Origin: Frankiaceae bacterium
GTDB taxonomy: Bacteria; Actinomycetota; Actinomycetes; JAVEEJ01
Assembly (NCBI GenBank): GCA_030840515.1
Contig: JAVEEJ010000262.1
Span: forward strand, 1-12,955
DNA length: 12,955 nucleotides
Reading direction: 5' to 3'
Shown: in pieces, positions 1-6,012 of the stretch
How the letters are laid out: the number at the start of each line of letters is the position of its first letter
How positions within the stretch are numbered: the stretch's first letter is position 1
Notes under the pieces: model-generated
Told to the model about the DNA's origin: nothing
The model's database searches: none
The model's input: the letters and a program-made list of their open reading frames with translations, nothing else
Program-made: the position numbers and the translations under genes

Positions 1-54
1 GGCACGCAGCCGGGTGAGGTGCTCCATGGCGGTGGCGCTCGGGGCGAAGTCCAT
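1..54 (-). CDS. Acyl-CoA dehydrogenase-like protein, N-terminal fragment (partial)
   Basis: The minus strand reads open from the left edge to an ATG at 54. The first 18 residues are MDFAPSATAMEHLTRLRA, a beginning typical of ACAD10/11-type acyl-CoA dehydrogenases (MDF, then a Ser/Ala-rich stretch and a helix ending LRAF or LRAFM). An in-frame ATG at 84 would add ten residues. I prefer 54 because family members start at MDF and an AGGA lies just upstream. The gene runs divergently from the phosphotransferase at 101. Only 18 codons are visible and the catalytic Glu and FAD-binding regions are outside the window, so the call rests on the N-terminal pattern and on the neighbouring genes. Confidence 0.5.
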   Translation of the reverse strand, partial: MDFAPSATAMEHLTRLRA

Positions 55-87
55 CGGGTCCTGGCTCTCTGAGGGGCTGCACATCTC

Positions 88-93
88 TAGGCT
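88..93 (+). promoter_or_regulatory. Candidate -10 box (TAGGCT) for leaderless transcription of the phosphotransferase
   Basis: TAGGCT fits the actinobacterial -10 pattern TANNNT and ends seven bases before the GTG at 101, which puts the predicted transcript start at or next to the start codon. No convincing -35 is seen. The same geometry recurs at 3567 and 10145. This is inferred from spacing only. Confidence 0.35.
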
Positions 94-100
94 GCGGCGC

Positions 101-1144
101 GTGACCGAACACGGTTCTACTACGGCGCCCCTTGTGGACGTGCAGCGGCTCACGGAGTGGGCGCGCCACGCGCTGCCAGGTACCGGTGACGTCACGGTCG
201 AGCGGCTGGCCGAAGGCCACAGCAACCTGACGTTCGTCCTCCGCCGTGACGGACGCGAGATGATCATGCGGCGGCCGCCGCTAGGACCGCTGCTGCCGAC
301 GGCGCACGACGTCATTCGGGAGGCGCGCGTCATCGGCCTGCTGGGCGGGACCGGGGTCCGCGTGCCCGCCGTACTCGCATCCTGTGAGGACACCGAGGTG
401 ATCGGTGCGCCGTTCTACGTGATGGACCGCGTGCCGGGGAGCGTGATCCGCGAGCGGCTCCCCGAGGCGATGGACGAGGGCCAGCAGCGCGACCTCGGGC
501 TGGACCTGGTGCGGGCCCTCGGCGAGCTGCACCTCGCACCGTGGCAGCCGTTCGTGGACGCGGGGATCGGCAAGCCGGCCGGCTACCTCGAGCGTCAGCT
601 GCGGCGCTGGGTCGGTCAGCGCGAGGGGATCCAGGCCGCCGTGGCCGCGGCGGGCGCCACCGCCCGCGAGCTGCCCGACTACGACTTCGTGCGGGACTGG
701 CTCAGGGCCGGTCTGCCCGAGGAGCAGCCCCCCGCGGTGGTGCACGGCGACTACAAGCTCGACAACGTGATCGTGCAGGGCAGCCGGGTCGCGGCGATCG
801 TGGACTGGGAGATGGCGACCGTCGGCGATCCGCGCGCCGACCTCGGCTACCTGCTGTCGATGTGGCCGGAGGCGGGGGAGACGTCGCCGCTGACGCAGCT
901 GGTGGCGTGGGGTCCGGGCTTCCCCACGCGCGCCGAGCTCGTGGACCAGTGGGCGAGCACGACGGGACGCGTCCCCGGTGACACGACCTGGTTCACCGTC
1001 CTGGCGGTGTGGAAGCTGGCCATCCTGCTCGAGGCCTCCTATCACCGGTGGATGGCGGGCATGACCGACGACCCGTTCTTCGCCACCCTCGACGTCGGAG
1101 TGCCGGCGCTGCTCGCGAGAGCTCGTGAGCTCGCCGGTGGCTGA
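101..1144 (+). CDS. ACAD10/11-type aminoglycoside-phosphotransferase-fold kinase
   Basis: A 347-residue kinase-fold protein. The N-terminal EGHSNLTFVL and the RRPPLGPLLPTAHD block correspond to the nucleotide-binding lobe of the ACAD10/ACAD11 phosphotransferase family, and CEDTEVIGAPFYVMDRVPG is the family hinge. The catalytic loop is VVHGDYKLDN (H215, D217, N222), and the metal-binding Asp lies in IVDWEMATVGDPRADLGYLL (D235). In animal ACAD11 and in the Pseudomonas levulinate pathway, such kinases phosphorylate 4-hydroxyacyl-CoA so that a partner acyl-CoA dehydrogenase-like enzyme can eliminate phosphate. That substrate is only an inference here. The reading frame is open back to 14, but 101 is favoured because a -10-like TAGGCT lies seven bases upstream and the divergent dehydrogenase occupies 1-54. 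An internal GTG at 134 is another option. The end overlaps the HAD gene by 20 bases. Confidence 0.85.
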   Translation: MTEHGSTTAPLVDVQRLTEWARHALPGTGDVTVERLAEGHSNLTFVLRRDGREMIMRRPPLGPLLPTAHDVIREARVIGLLGGTGVRVPAVLASCEDTEVIGAPFYVMDRVPGSVIRERLPEAMDEGQQRDLGLDLVRALGELHLAPWQPFVDAGIGKPAGYLERQLRRWVGQREGIQAAVAAAGATARELPDYDFVRDWLRAGLPEEQPPAVVHGDYKLDNVIVQGSRVAAIVDWEMATVGDPRADLGYLLSMWPEAGETSPLTQLVAWGPGFPTRAELVDQWASTTGRVPGDTTWFTVLAVWKLAILLEASYHRWMAGMTDDPFFATLDVGVPALLARARELAGG

Positions 1145-1775
1145 CCGCGTGCTGCGCGGCCTCATCGTGGACTGGGGCGGCGTGCTCACCTCCGGACTGG
1201 ACGACGCGATGCTGGCGTGGTGCGAGGCCGACGCCATCGACTACCGCACGTTCCGCGCCGTGATGCGCAGCTGGCTGGGCGCGGAAGCCGTCGAGAACCC
1301 CATCCACGCCCTCGAGCGCGGCGAGATGGAGGTGCCGCACTTCGAGGAGCGGCTGGCCGAGCAGCTGGTCACCGTCGACGGCCAGCCGGTGTCGAGCGAG
1401 GGGCTGCTCGCGCGGATGTTCGCGGGCTTCGCCCACGCCCCCGACATGCACGACGTGGTGCGCTCAGCGCGCGCGGCAGGTATCAAGACCGGGCTGCTGT
1501 CGAACTCGTGGGGCAACGACTACCCGCGTGAGGAGTGGGACGCGTTGTTCGACGCCGTCGTCATCTCCGGGGAGGTGGGCATGCGCAAGCCGGACCGCGA
1601 GATCTTCGAGCTGGCTGCGACCAGGCTCGGGCTGGAGCCGGCCGAGTGCGTGATGGTGGACGACCTCGCACCGAACGTCCGAGGCGCGGCTGCCGCGGGG
1701 ATGGTGGGTGTGCTGCACGTGCACGTGAACCAGACGCGCGAGGAGCTCGAGACCCTGTTCGACCGACCGCTCTAA
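1125..1775 (+). CDS. HAD-like hydrolase of the sEH N-terminal/ACAD10 type
   Basis: A 216-residue haloacid dehalogenase-fold protein. Motif I is LIVDWGGVL with nucleophile D16, motif II is LLSNSWG with S126, motif III has K155 in VGMRKPDREIFELA, and motif IV is VMVDDLAPN (D179, D180). The cap lies between motifs I and II, as in subfamily IA. Gly replaces the second Asp of motif I (position 18), so the usual acid/base residue is missing. The ACAD10 N-terminal domain, as I recall it, has the same change, so classical phosphatase activity is uncertain. The VGM-KP and DDLAPN blocks resemble the N-terminal domain of soluble epoxide hydrolase. The GTG start at 1125 lies inside the kinase gene, so translational coupling is likely; GTG 1137 is an alternative. 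The TAA stop overlaps the TAG of the converging membrane-protein gene. Confidence 0.85.
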   Translation: MSSPVADRVLRGLIVDWGGVLTSGLDDAMLAWCEADAIDYRTFRAVMRSWLGAEAVENPIHALERGEMEVPHFEERLAEQLVTVDGQPVSSEGLLARMFAGFAHAPDMHDVVRSARAAGIKTGLLSNSWGNDYPREEWDALFDAVVISGEVGMRKPDREIFELAATRLGLEPAECVMVDDLAPNVRGAAAAGMVGVLHVHVNQTREELETLFDRPL

Positions 1776-3067
1776 CGGAGCAGAACCAACAGTGCGGCGA
1801 GGGTGTAACCGACCATGGTCGTGAGCAGCGGTAGCTGAACCCCGAGCGCGGCACCGCCAGCGGGCGCATCCTCGAGCGCCCGGTCGTGGGCGAGTACGAC
1901 GGCGAGCACGTGCCCGACCAGGACGGCGCCCGCGCGGATGCCGGCGATCGTCGAGACGCTGATCAGGGTGTAGTTGACCGTCCCGCCGCCGGTGCCCAGC
2001 AGGTCGGCACCGTCGCCCGTCGGGTCGCTGAGCAGCTGCAGCGTGTGCTGACCTTCGAAGACGAACAGTGAGAAGTAGTGCGCCACGACGTAGCCGACCG
2101 CGATCGGCAGCATCGACGGGGCGAAGCGGTTGGGTGCGTCACGGCCAACGGGCGCGGTCGCGGCGACGTAGGTCACCGCGACCACGAGCAGAGCCCCGAG
2201 CAACCCGAGAGTCCCGAACAGGGTGGTCGACCGGCCGGGCGCCTGGATCACGCGCAGCCAGGTGTCGGTACGGCTGAAGCCGTCGAAGGCCGTGGACCCC
2301 AGCGAGACGACGACCACCGCAGCGAGCCCGGGCAGGACGGGCGTGGTCGCCATGCCGACGAGCGGAGAGCGCAGCACGAGGCTGCGGTCCGTCGTCCGCC
2401 GTCCCAGTGGGGACATGCGGGCGATCAGCGAGGACCACACCTCGAAGGCGTCGCACCGGTCGAACCAGGTGCTGCCGTAGAGCGACGCCCCCACCAGCAT
2501 CGCGACCGCGTAGACGGCGAAGAACAGCTTCAGCGTCGACGTGCTCGCCCGGTCAGGAGCCACCAGCTCGAGCCAGGCGAAGGCGAGCAGTCCGATCGCA
2601 GCCGGCCAGTAACCGAGCCGGGGCGGGAGCACGCGCGGACCGACCGCCGGGTCGCGTCCCGCGGCCCGCGCCAGCAGCCAGTGAATCGACCGCAACGGGT
2701 TGAGCAGCCGCCACACCGGCCCGAACAGCAGAGACAGCGGGACCAGCCCGACCCAGAACAGCACGTACACCACGCCGGCGGTCGGGTTGAGTGCGTCGTC
2801 AGGCCCGGCGACGGCAGCGACGACGACGTAGCCGGTGAGCAGGATTCCCAGGACTCGCAAAGCCGCACGGGTCGCGGGGGCGTCGGCGAGGCCGGTGAGA
2901 CCGGCGGGAAGCGCCACGCCTCCGTCCGGTCGATTCAGCCGTGGTCTCTTCCAGAGAACGGCCAGCGCGCCGAAGGTGACGATCAGGACGCCGGCGGCTC
3001 CCCATAGCGCCAGCGAGAAGGGGATCGGCAGGTCCTGGCGGCCCCCGATGCCGTGCGCGAGGATCAT
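1772..3067 (-). CDS. Polytopic membrane protein of unknown function, partner of a cupredoxin-like lipoprotein
   Basis: A 431-residue protein with about ten hydrophobic segments and Arg-rich loops. Recognisable blocks are VWRLLNPLRSIHWLL, STWFDRCDAFEVWSSL and HYFSLFVFEGQHTLQLLSD. The last is rich in His and aromatic residues next to a membrane segment. The ATG at 3067 overlaps the TGA of the upstream lipoprotein gene (ATGA), so the two are translationally coupled and probably act together at the membrane. From memory, some database entries call relatives 'fenitrothion hydrolase', after a two-gene organophosphate-degradation locus. I cannot verify that here and would not transfer the activity. 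The frame stays open upstream to 3661, but that part is antisense or out-of-frame to better-supported genes. Confidence 0.8.
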   Translation of the reverse strand: MILAHGIGGRQDLPIPFSLALWGAAGVLIVTFGALAVLWKRPRLNRPDGGVALPAGLTGLADAPATRAALRVLGILLTGYVVVAAVAGPDDALNPTAGVVYVLFWVGLVPLSLLFGPVWRLLNPLRSIHWLLARAAGRDPAVGPRVLPPRLGYWPAAIGLLAFAWLELVAPDRASTSTLKLFFAVYAVAMLVGASLYGSTWFDRCDAFEVWSSLIARMSPLGRRTTDRSLVLRSPLVGMATTPVLPGLAAVVVVSLGSTAFDGFSRTDTWLRVIQAPGRSTTLFGTLGLLGALLVVAVTYVAATAPVGRDAPNRFAPSMLPIAVGYVVAHYFSLFVFEGQHTLQLLSDPTGDGADLLGTGGGTVNYTLISVSTIAGIRAGAVLVGHVLAVVLAHDRALEDAPAGGAALGVQLPLLTTMVGYTLAALLVLLR

Positions 3068-3477
3068 CCGACCTGCAGGTGGAGCAGCGTGTAGCTGCGC
3101 GACTCCAGCTCGATCTCGAACAGCCCCGGGATGCTCGCCGTGAAGTCGATGGTCGCGACACCGCCGGTGATGTCGGCCTTCTTGTCGTAGGTGTGCACGT
3201 GGATCTCGTCGCTGACGTCGGCGTGCACGACCAGGTGGATCTTGGTTCCGAGCTTCACCTTCGCCGTGTAGCCGCGCGGGCTCACGGCGCCGTGCGCGTA
3301 GGTCACCTCGATCGTTGTCACGTCGCTGGTAGCTGTTGTGCTGGGGCTGATGCTCGGCCCTACCGAGCCGGCGCTCGGGGAAGGCTCCGGCCCGCCCACG
3401 GTCGAAGGATCGGAGGCGCTGCACGAAGCGAGCAGGAGGGGGAGCGCGACAGCGGCGGCGGCGATGGACGGGCGCAT
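3064..3477 (-). CDS. Cupredoxin-like lipoprotein lacking classical copper ligands
   Basis: A 137-residue exported lipoprotein. A short Arg start and a hydrophobic stretch lead to lipobox LLASC with the acylated Cys at 19. A Ser/Pro/Thr/Gly-rich linker (to about residue 50) then precedes a beta-rich cupredoxin-like domain. The domain holds the cluster HADVSDEIHVHTYDKKADI and ends IPGLFEIELESRSYTLLHLQV. The mature domain has no Cys or Met, so a type I copper centre of the usual His-Cys-His-Met kind is not possible, although the His cluster could bind a metal. The start at 3477 has an AGAGGA ribosome-binding site seven bases upstream. The gene's stop overlaps the start of the membrane-protein gene. 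The fold and location are well supported. The ligand is unknown. Confidence 0.8.
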   Translation of the reverse strand: MRPSIAAAAVALPLLLASCSASDPSTVGGPEPSPSAGSVGPSISPSTTATSDVTTIEVTYAHGAVSPRGYTAKVKLGTKIHLVVHADVSDEIHVHTYDKKADITGGVATIDFTASIPGLFEIELESRSYTLLHLQVG

Positions 3478-3505
3478 GGGGTGATCCTCTCGTGTTCTCC
3501 GTGGG

Positions 3506-3532
3506 ATACGCCTGGGGGCTGCCCGTGGTTCC
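3506..3532 (-). promoter_or_regulatory. Possible ECF-type promoter for the lipoprotein/membrane-protein pair
   Basis: On the minus strand GGAAC (3532-3528) is followed after 17 bases by CGTAT (3510-3506). The ATG at 3477 follows 28 bases further on, with a ribosome-binding site between. GGAAC with a CGT-type -10 is the general form of extracytoplasmic-function sigma promoters. The -10 is not an exact match to any single consensus I know, so this is a candidate only. Confidence 0.3.
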
Positions 3533-3557
3533 GCGCGGGACGACGCGCGGTGTCGCT

Positions 3558-3576
3558 CCCAACAGATACTGTTGGG
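3558..3576 (+). promoter_or_regulatory. Perfect palindrome covering the -10 box of the toxin-antitoxin operon
   Basis: CCCAACAG-ATA-CTGTTGGG is a perfect 8-base inverted repeat with a 3-base centre, ending two bases before the antitoxin ATG at 3579. Within it TACTGT (3567-3572) fits TANNNT and sits six bases before the ATG, so transcription would start at the ATG itself. Proteins bound to the palindrome would block polymerase directly. This suggests autoregulation by the antitoxin or the complex, as is usual for such operons. Confidence 0.65.
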
Positions 3577-3578
3577 GC

Positions 3579-3998
3579 ATGGCGGGAGGCAGGTCGGTCA
3601 CTTCGCTGGCATCGGCACGCGCGAGCCGGGCGGAGAAGGGCCCGAGCCGGGTGGACTTCAAGGGCGTCGTCCCCTACTCGGCGGCGGCCACCACGGCGCG
3701 TTTGGTGGAGGCGCTCGGCAGCAACACCGTGGCCGACCTGCTCGGCGTGGCGCGCGACCGGCCAGGGCGGTGGGCGCGAGGAGCCGGCAACCCTGACCCC
3801 GCCAACCGGGCTGCTCTGGCCGAGCTCGATGCCCTGGTCGCGCGACTGCTCGCGGCGTTCACCCCTGAGCAGGCCGGCTTGTGGCTCTTCGGGGACAACG
3901 CCGCGCTGGGCGCCCGCCCCGTCGACGTGTTCCGGGTGCGCGGCGCGCTTCCGGTCATGGAGGCGATCCGGGCCCACGAGCAAGGGGCAGTGCACTGA
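3579..3998 (+). CDS. Xre/MbcA/ParS-type antitoxin of a RES toxin-antitoxin pair
   Basis: A 139-residue basic protein. After a Ser/Ala/Arg-rich, probably disordered N-terminus, residues about 35-88 form a helical DNA-binding-like region (LVEALGSNTVADLLGVARDR, then PGRWARG and NRAALAELDALV). Residues about 94-134 match the C-terminal toxin-binding domain (FTPEQAGLWLFGDN, then RPVDVFRVRGALPVMEAI), as in MbcA and ParS. The ATG at 3579 is chosen because the palindrome and -10 box lie immediately upstream, suggesting a leaderless mRNA. The frame is open back to 3492, but that extension would cross the operator. It overlaps the toxin start by four bases and presumably neutralises the toxin and represses the operon. 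Confidence 0.85.
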   Translation: MAGGRSVTSLASARASRAEKGPSRVDFKGVVPYSAAATTARLVEALGSNTVADLLGVARDRPGRWARGAGNPDPANRAALAELDALVARLLAAFTPEQAGLWLFGDNAALGARPVDVFRVRGALPVMEAIRAHEQGAVH

Positions 3999-4552
3999 AC
4001 CTGTGGCGGGTCTGCGTGTGGCGCCGCGGCGAGACCGACCCCCAGCGCAACGGCCACCCCCTCTACGTGTTCCCCCGCCAGGGAGCCGGTCGGGTCGACG
4101 ACCCGGAGCGCGAGTACGCCGTGCTCTACGCCTGCGACTCTGCAGCCGGGGCGGTCGCGGAGGCCCTCGGCGACTACGCCAGGTGGACACCCGCCGTACT
4201 CGCCCCTCCTCCGGCTGCGCCGCGCGGCAGTGCCCTCGCGTTGGTCCAGATCAGCGGAGAACCCGAGATCCTCGACCTGGACGACCCCTCCGTGCTCGTG
4301 AAGGAGGCGCTCCGGCCGAGTGGGGTGGTCAGCCGCGACCGGACGGCGACCCAGGCCTGGGCGCGGCGCATCCACGACCGGGGGCGTCACGCCGGGGTGA
4401 GCTGGTGGTCCTACCGCGACCCGCGGTGGGCGGCCTACGGGATCTGGGACCGCGCTGCGCTGAGCGTGGCCAGGACCCCGGAGCCGCTCACGATGGACCA
4501 CCCGGCCGTGCTGGAGGCGGCGTCCGTGCTCCCGCGGGTGATGCGCGGCTGA
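3995..4552 (+). CDS. RES-domain toxin (NAD+-degrading family), apparent CTG start
   Basis: A 185-residue RES-domain protein. The family takes its name from conserved Arg, Glu and Ser. Here they probably correspond to R33 (GAGRVDDP), E56 (SAAGAVAEAL after VLYACD) and S139 (WWSYRDP). Characterised relatives such as MbcT degrade NAD+ and arrest growth. LDLDDPSVL and the later THR/ATQAWA segment resemble actinobacterial RES proteins. The conserved domain opening LWRV starts two codons after a CTG at 3995, which overlaps the antitoxin stop (CTGA). AAGGGG lies seven bases before it. The next possible start, GTG at 4016, would remove LWRV, and upstream in-frame starts lie deep inside the antitoxin gene. 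A rare CTG start with coupling to the antitoxin is therefore the best reading. Confidence 0.85.
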   Translation: MNLWRVCVWRRGETDPQRNGHPLYVFPRQGAGRVDDPEREYAVLYACDSAAGAVAEALGDYARWTPAVLAPPPAAPRGSALALVQISGEPEILDLDDPSVLVKEALRPSGVVSRDRTATQAWARRIHDRGRHAGVSWWSYRDPRWAAYGIWDRAALSVARTPEPLTMDHPAVLEAASVLPRVMRG

Positions 4553-4560
4553 GGGCGGTT

Positions 4561-4576
4561 GTTACCCGCGAGTTAC
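4561..4576 (+). promoter_or_regulatory. Candidate operator upstream of the WS/DGAT gene (GTTAC repeats)
   Basis: GTTAC occurs at 4561-4565 and again at 4572-4576, an 11-base period. The same bases also form an imperfect palindrome (TTACCCGCGAGTTA, five of seven pairs). It lies in the short gap between the toxin stop and the acyltransferase start, where a promoter is needed. No clear -10/-35 pair was found; CACGAT at 4586 is the best -10-like candidate. No regulator can be assigned. Confidence 0.3.
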
Positions 4577-4609
4577 TTGTGCTGGCACGATGGGCAGGCT
4601 TGCCGCACT

Positions 4610-4614
4610 GGAGG
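4610..4614 (+). promoter_or_regulatory. Strong ribosome-binding site GGAGG deciding the WS/DGAT start
   Basis: GGAGG ends six bases before the GTG at 4621, and the protein from there begins with the family's usual start. It rules out the much longer upstream in-frame extension that runs through the toxin-antitoxin region. Confidence 0.7.
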
Positions 4615-4620
4615 TTCTGC

Positions 4621-6012
4621 GTGTCTGACCGCTTGAGCGCGCTCGACGTCTCCTTCCTCTACATGGAGACGCCGACCACAGCCATGCACGTCGGCGGGGT
4701 CGCGGTCTTCCAGCCGCCGCCGGAGGGTGTCGACTACGAGCGGCTGTGTGAGCTCATCAAGACGAGGATCGCGTTCGTCCCGCGCTACCGGCAGAAGATG
4801 AAGTGGGTGCCGGGCCGGCTGGCCAACCCGGTGTGGGTGGACGACAGCGAGTTCGACATCAGCTATCACGTGCGGCGCAGCGCGCTGCCCAGGCCTGGGA
4901 CCGAGACCCAGCTCAAGGAGCTCGTCGGGCGGCTGCAGAGCCGGCAGCTGGACCGCAAGCGCCCGCTGTGGGAGCTCTACCTCGTCGAGGGGCTCGAGGG
5001 CGGCCGGATGGCCATCGTCACGAAGACCCACCACGCGATGGTCGACGGGGTCAGCGCGGTGGACATCGGCACCGTGATCCTCGACTCGACGCCTGAGCCG
5101 CGTGAGACACCGCCGGACACCTGGCATCCCGCGCGTGAGCCCAGCAAGCTCGAGTTGGTGGCGGGCGCGGTCGCGGACTACGCGAAGCGGCCGACGGCGA
5201 TCCTTGACACGGCTCGCGCGGGAGTGGCGGACGCCAAGGCGACGGGTAGCAAGCTGCTCACCGCGGCGGGCGGGATCGTCTCCGCCGCCCAGGCGGCGGC
5301 GAAGGCCGCCCCGAGCACTCCGCTCAACGTGCCGATCGGCGAGCAGCGCCGCTTCGGCATGGCCCGCACCGACCTCGACGACTACAAGCGCGTCCGGAAG
5401 GCCCACGGCGGCACGGTCAACGACGTGGTGCTCGCCACCGTCGCTGGTGCCCTCCGCGCATGGCTGCTGACGCGCAACGAGGCGGTGACCACGGCATCCA
5501 CCGTGCGCGCGATGGTGCCGGTCAGCGTTCGCTCGGAGGATCAGAAGGGCGCGCTCGGCAACCGGGTGTCGTCCTACTTCGTGGACCTGCCTGTGGGCGA
5601 GCCGAGCGCGGTGCTCCGGCTGCAGCAGGTGAGCTACGCGATGCAGGCCCACAAGGAATCGGGGGCGGCACTCGGCGCCGATGCCCTCGTGCAGCTGTCC
5701 GGCTTCGCGCCCCCGACCATCCACTCCCTGGGCGCTCGGGTGGCGAACGGCTTCACCAAGCGCTTGTTCAACCTCGTGGTCACGAACGTGCCGGGACCGC
5801 AGTTCGCTCTCTACGCGGCAGGAGCCCAGATGCTCGAGTGCTTCCCTGTGGTGCCACTGGCGAAGAACCAGGCGGTGACGGTCGGGCTCACGTCCTACAA
5901 CGGAGGCGTCTACTACGGCCTCAACGCCGACCGTGACGCCATGCACGATGTCGACGTACTCGCGGCCTGTATCGAGGAATCCCTGGCGGAGCTGGTGGAG
6001 ACGGTCCGATGA
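4621..6012 (+). CDS. Wax ester synthase/diacylglycerol acyltransferase (WS/DGAT)
   Basis: A 463-residue bifunctional acyltransferase that transfers acyl groups from acyl-CoA to diacylglycerol or fatty alcohols to make storage lipid, probably at the inner face of the membrane. The opening LSALDVSFLYMETPTTAMHVG is the family N-terminus. The catalytic HHxxxDG motif is HHAMVDG at 137-143, within PLWELYLVEGLEGG and KTHHAMVDGVSAVD. The C-terminal domain shows GTVNDVVLATVAGALR, then the YFVDLPVGE block and LVVTNVPGPQFALYAAGA. Length is normal for actinobacterial members. The GTG start follows GGAGG by six bases. Its stop overlaps the patatin gene start (ATGA), which couples lipid synthesis to a probable lipase. 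Several paralogues are usual in actinomycetes, so the substrate preference cannot be read from sequence. Confidence 0.93.
   Translation: MSDRLSALDVSFLYMETPTTAMHVGGVAVFQPPPEGVDYERLCELIKTRIAFVPRYRQKMKWVPGRLANPVWVDDSEFDISYHVRRSALPRPGTETQLKELVGRLQSRQLDRKRPLWELYLVEGLEGGRMAIVTKTHHAMVDGVSAVDIGTVILDSTPEPRETPPDTWHPAREPSKLELVAGAVADYAKRPTAILDTARAGVADAKATGSKLLTAAGGIVSAAQAAAKAAPSTPLNVPIGEQRRFGMARTDLDDYKRVRKAHGGTVNDVVLATVAGALRAWLLTRNEAVTTASTVRAMVPVSVRSEDQKGALGNRVSSYFVDLPVGEPSAVLRLQQVSYAMQAHKESGAALGADALVQLSGFAPPTIHSLGARVANGFTKRLFNLVVTNVPGPQFALYAAGAQMLECFPVVPLAKNQAVTVGLTSYNGGVYYGLNADRDAMHDVDVLAACIEESLAELVETVR

Noticed and set aside
281..1237. Minus-strand open frame of about 318 codons opposite the kinase gene
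   Set aside because: It is His/Arg/Gly-rich with no domain, and the plus strand carries intact catalytic motifs of the kinase and HAD families.
3068..3661. In-frame upstream extension of the minus-strand membrane protein
   Set aside because: It overlaps the lipoprotein gene out of frame, and the ATG at 3067 forms a normal ATGA junction with the lipoprotein stop.
3079..4552. Possible novel defence system around the lipoprotein, membrane protein and RES genes
   Set aside because: The RES and Xre-type genes form a known toxin-antitoxin type, and the neighbouring operon is divergent with no nuclease, helicase or sensor domain. Proximity alone does not support a defence island.
3079..4620. In-frame upstream extension of the WS/DGAT to nearly 1,000 residues
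   Set aside because: The extension is low-complexity Arg/Gly/Pro sequence running antisense to the lipoprotein and out of frame through the toxin-antitoxin genes. GGAGG before 4621 and the family N-terminus fix the start.
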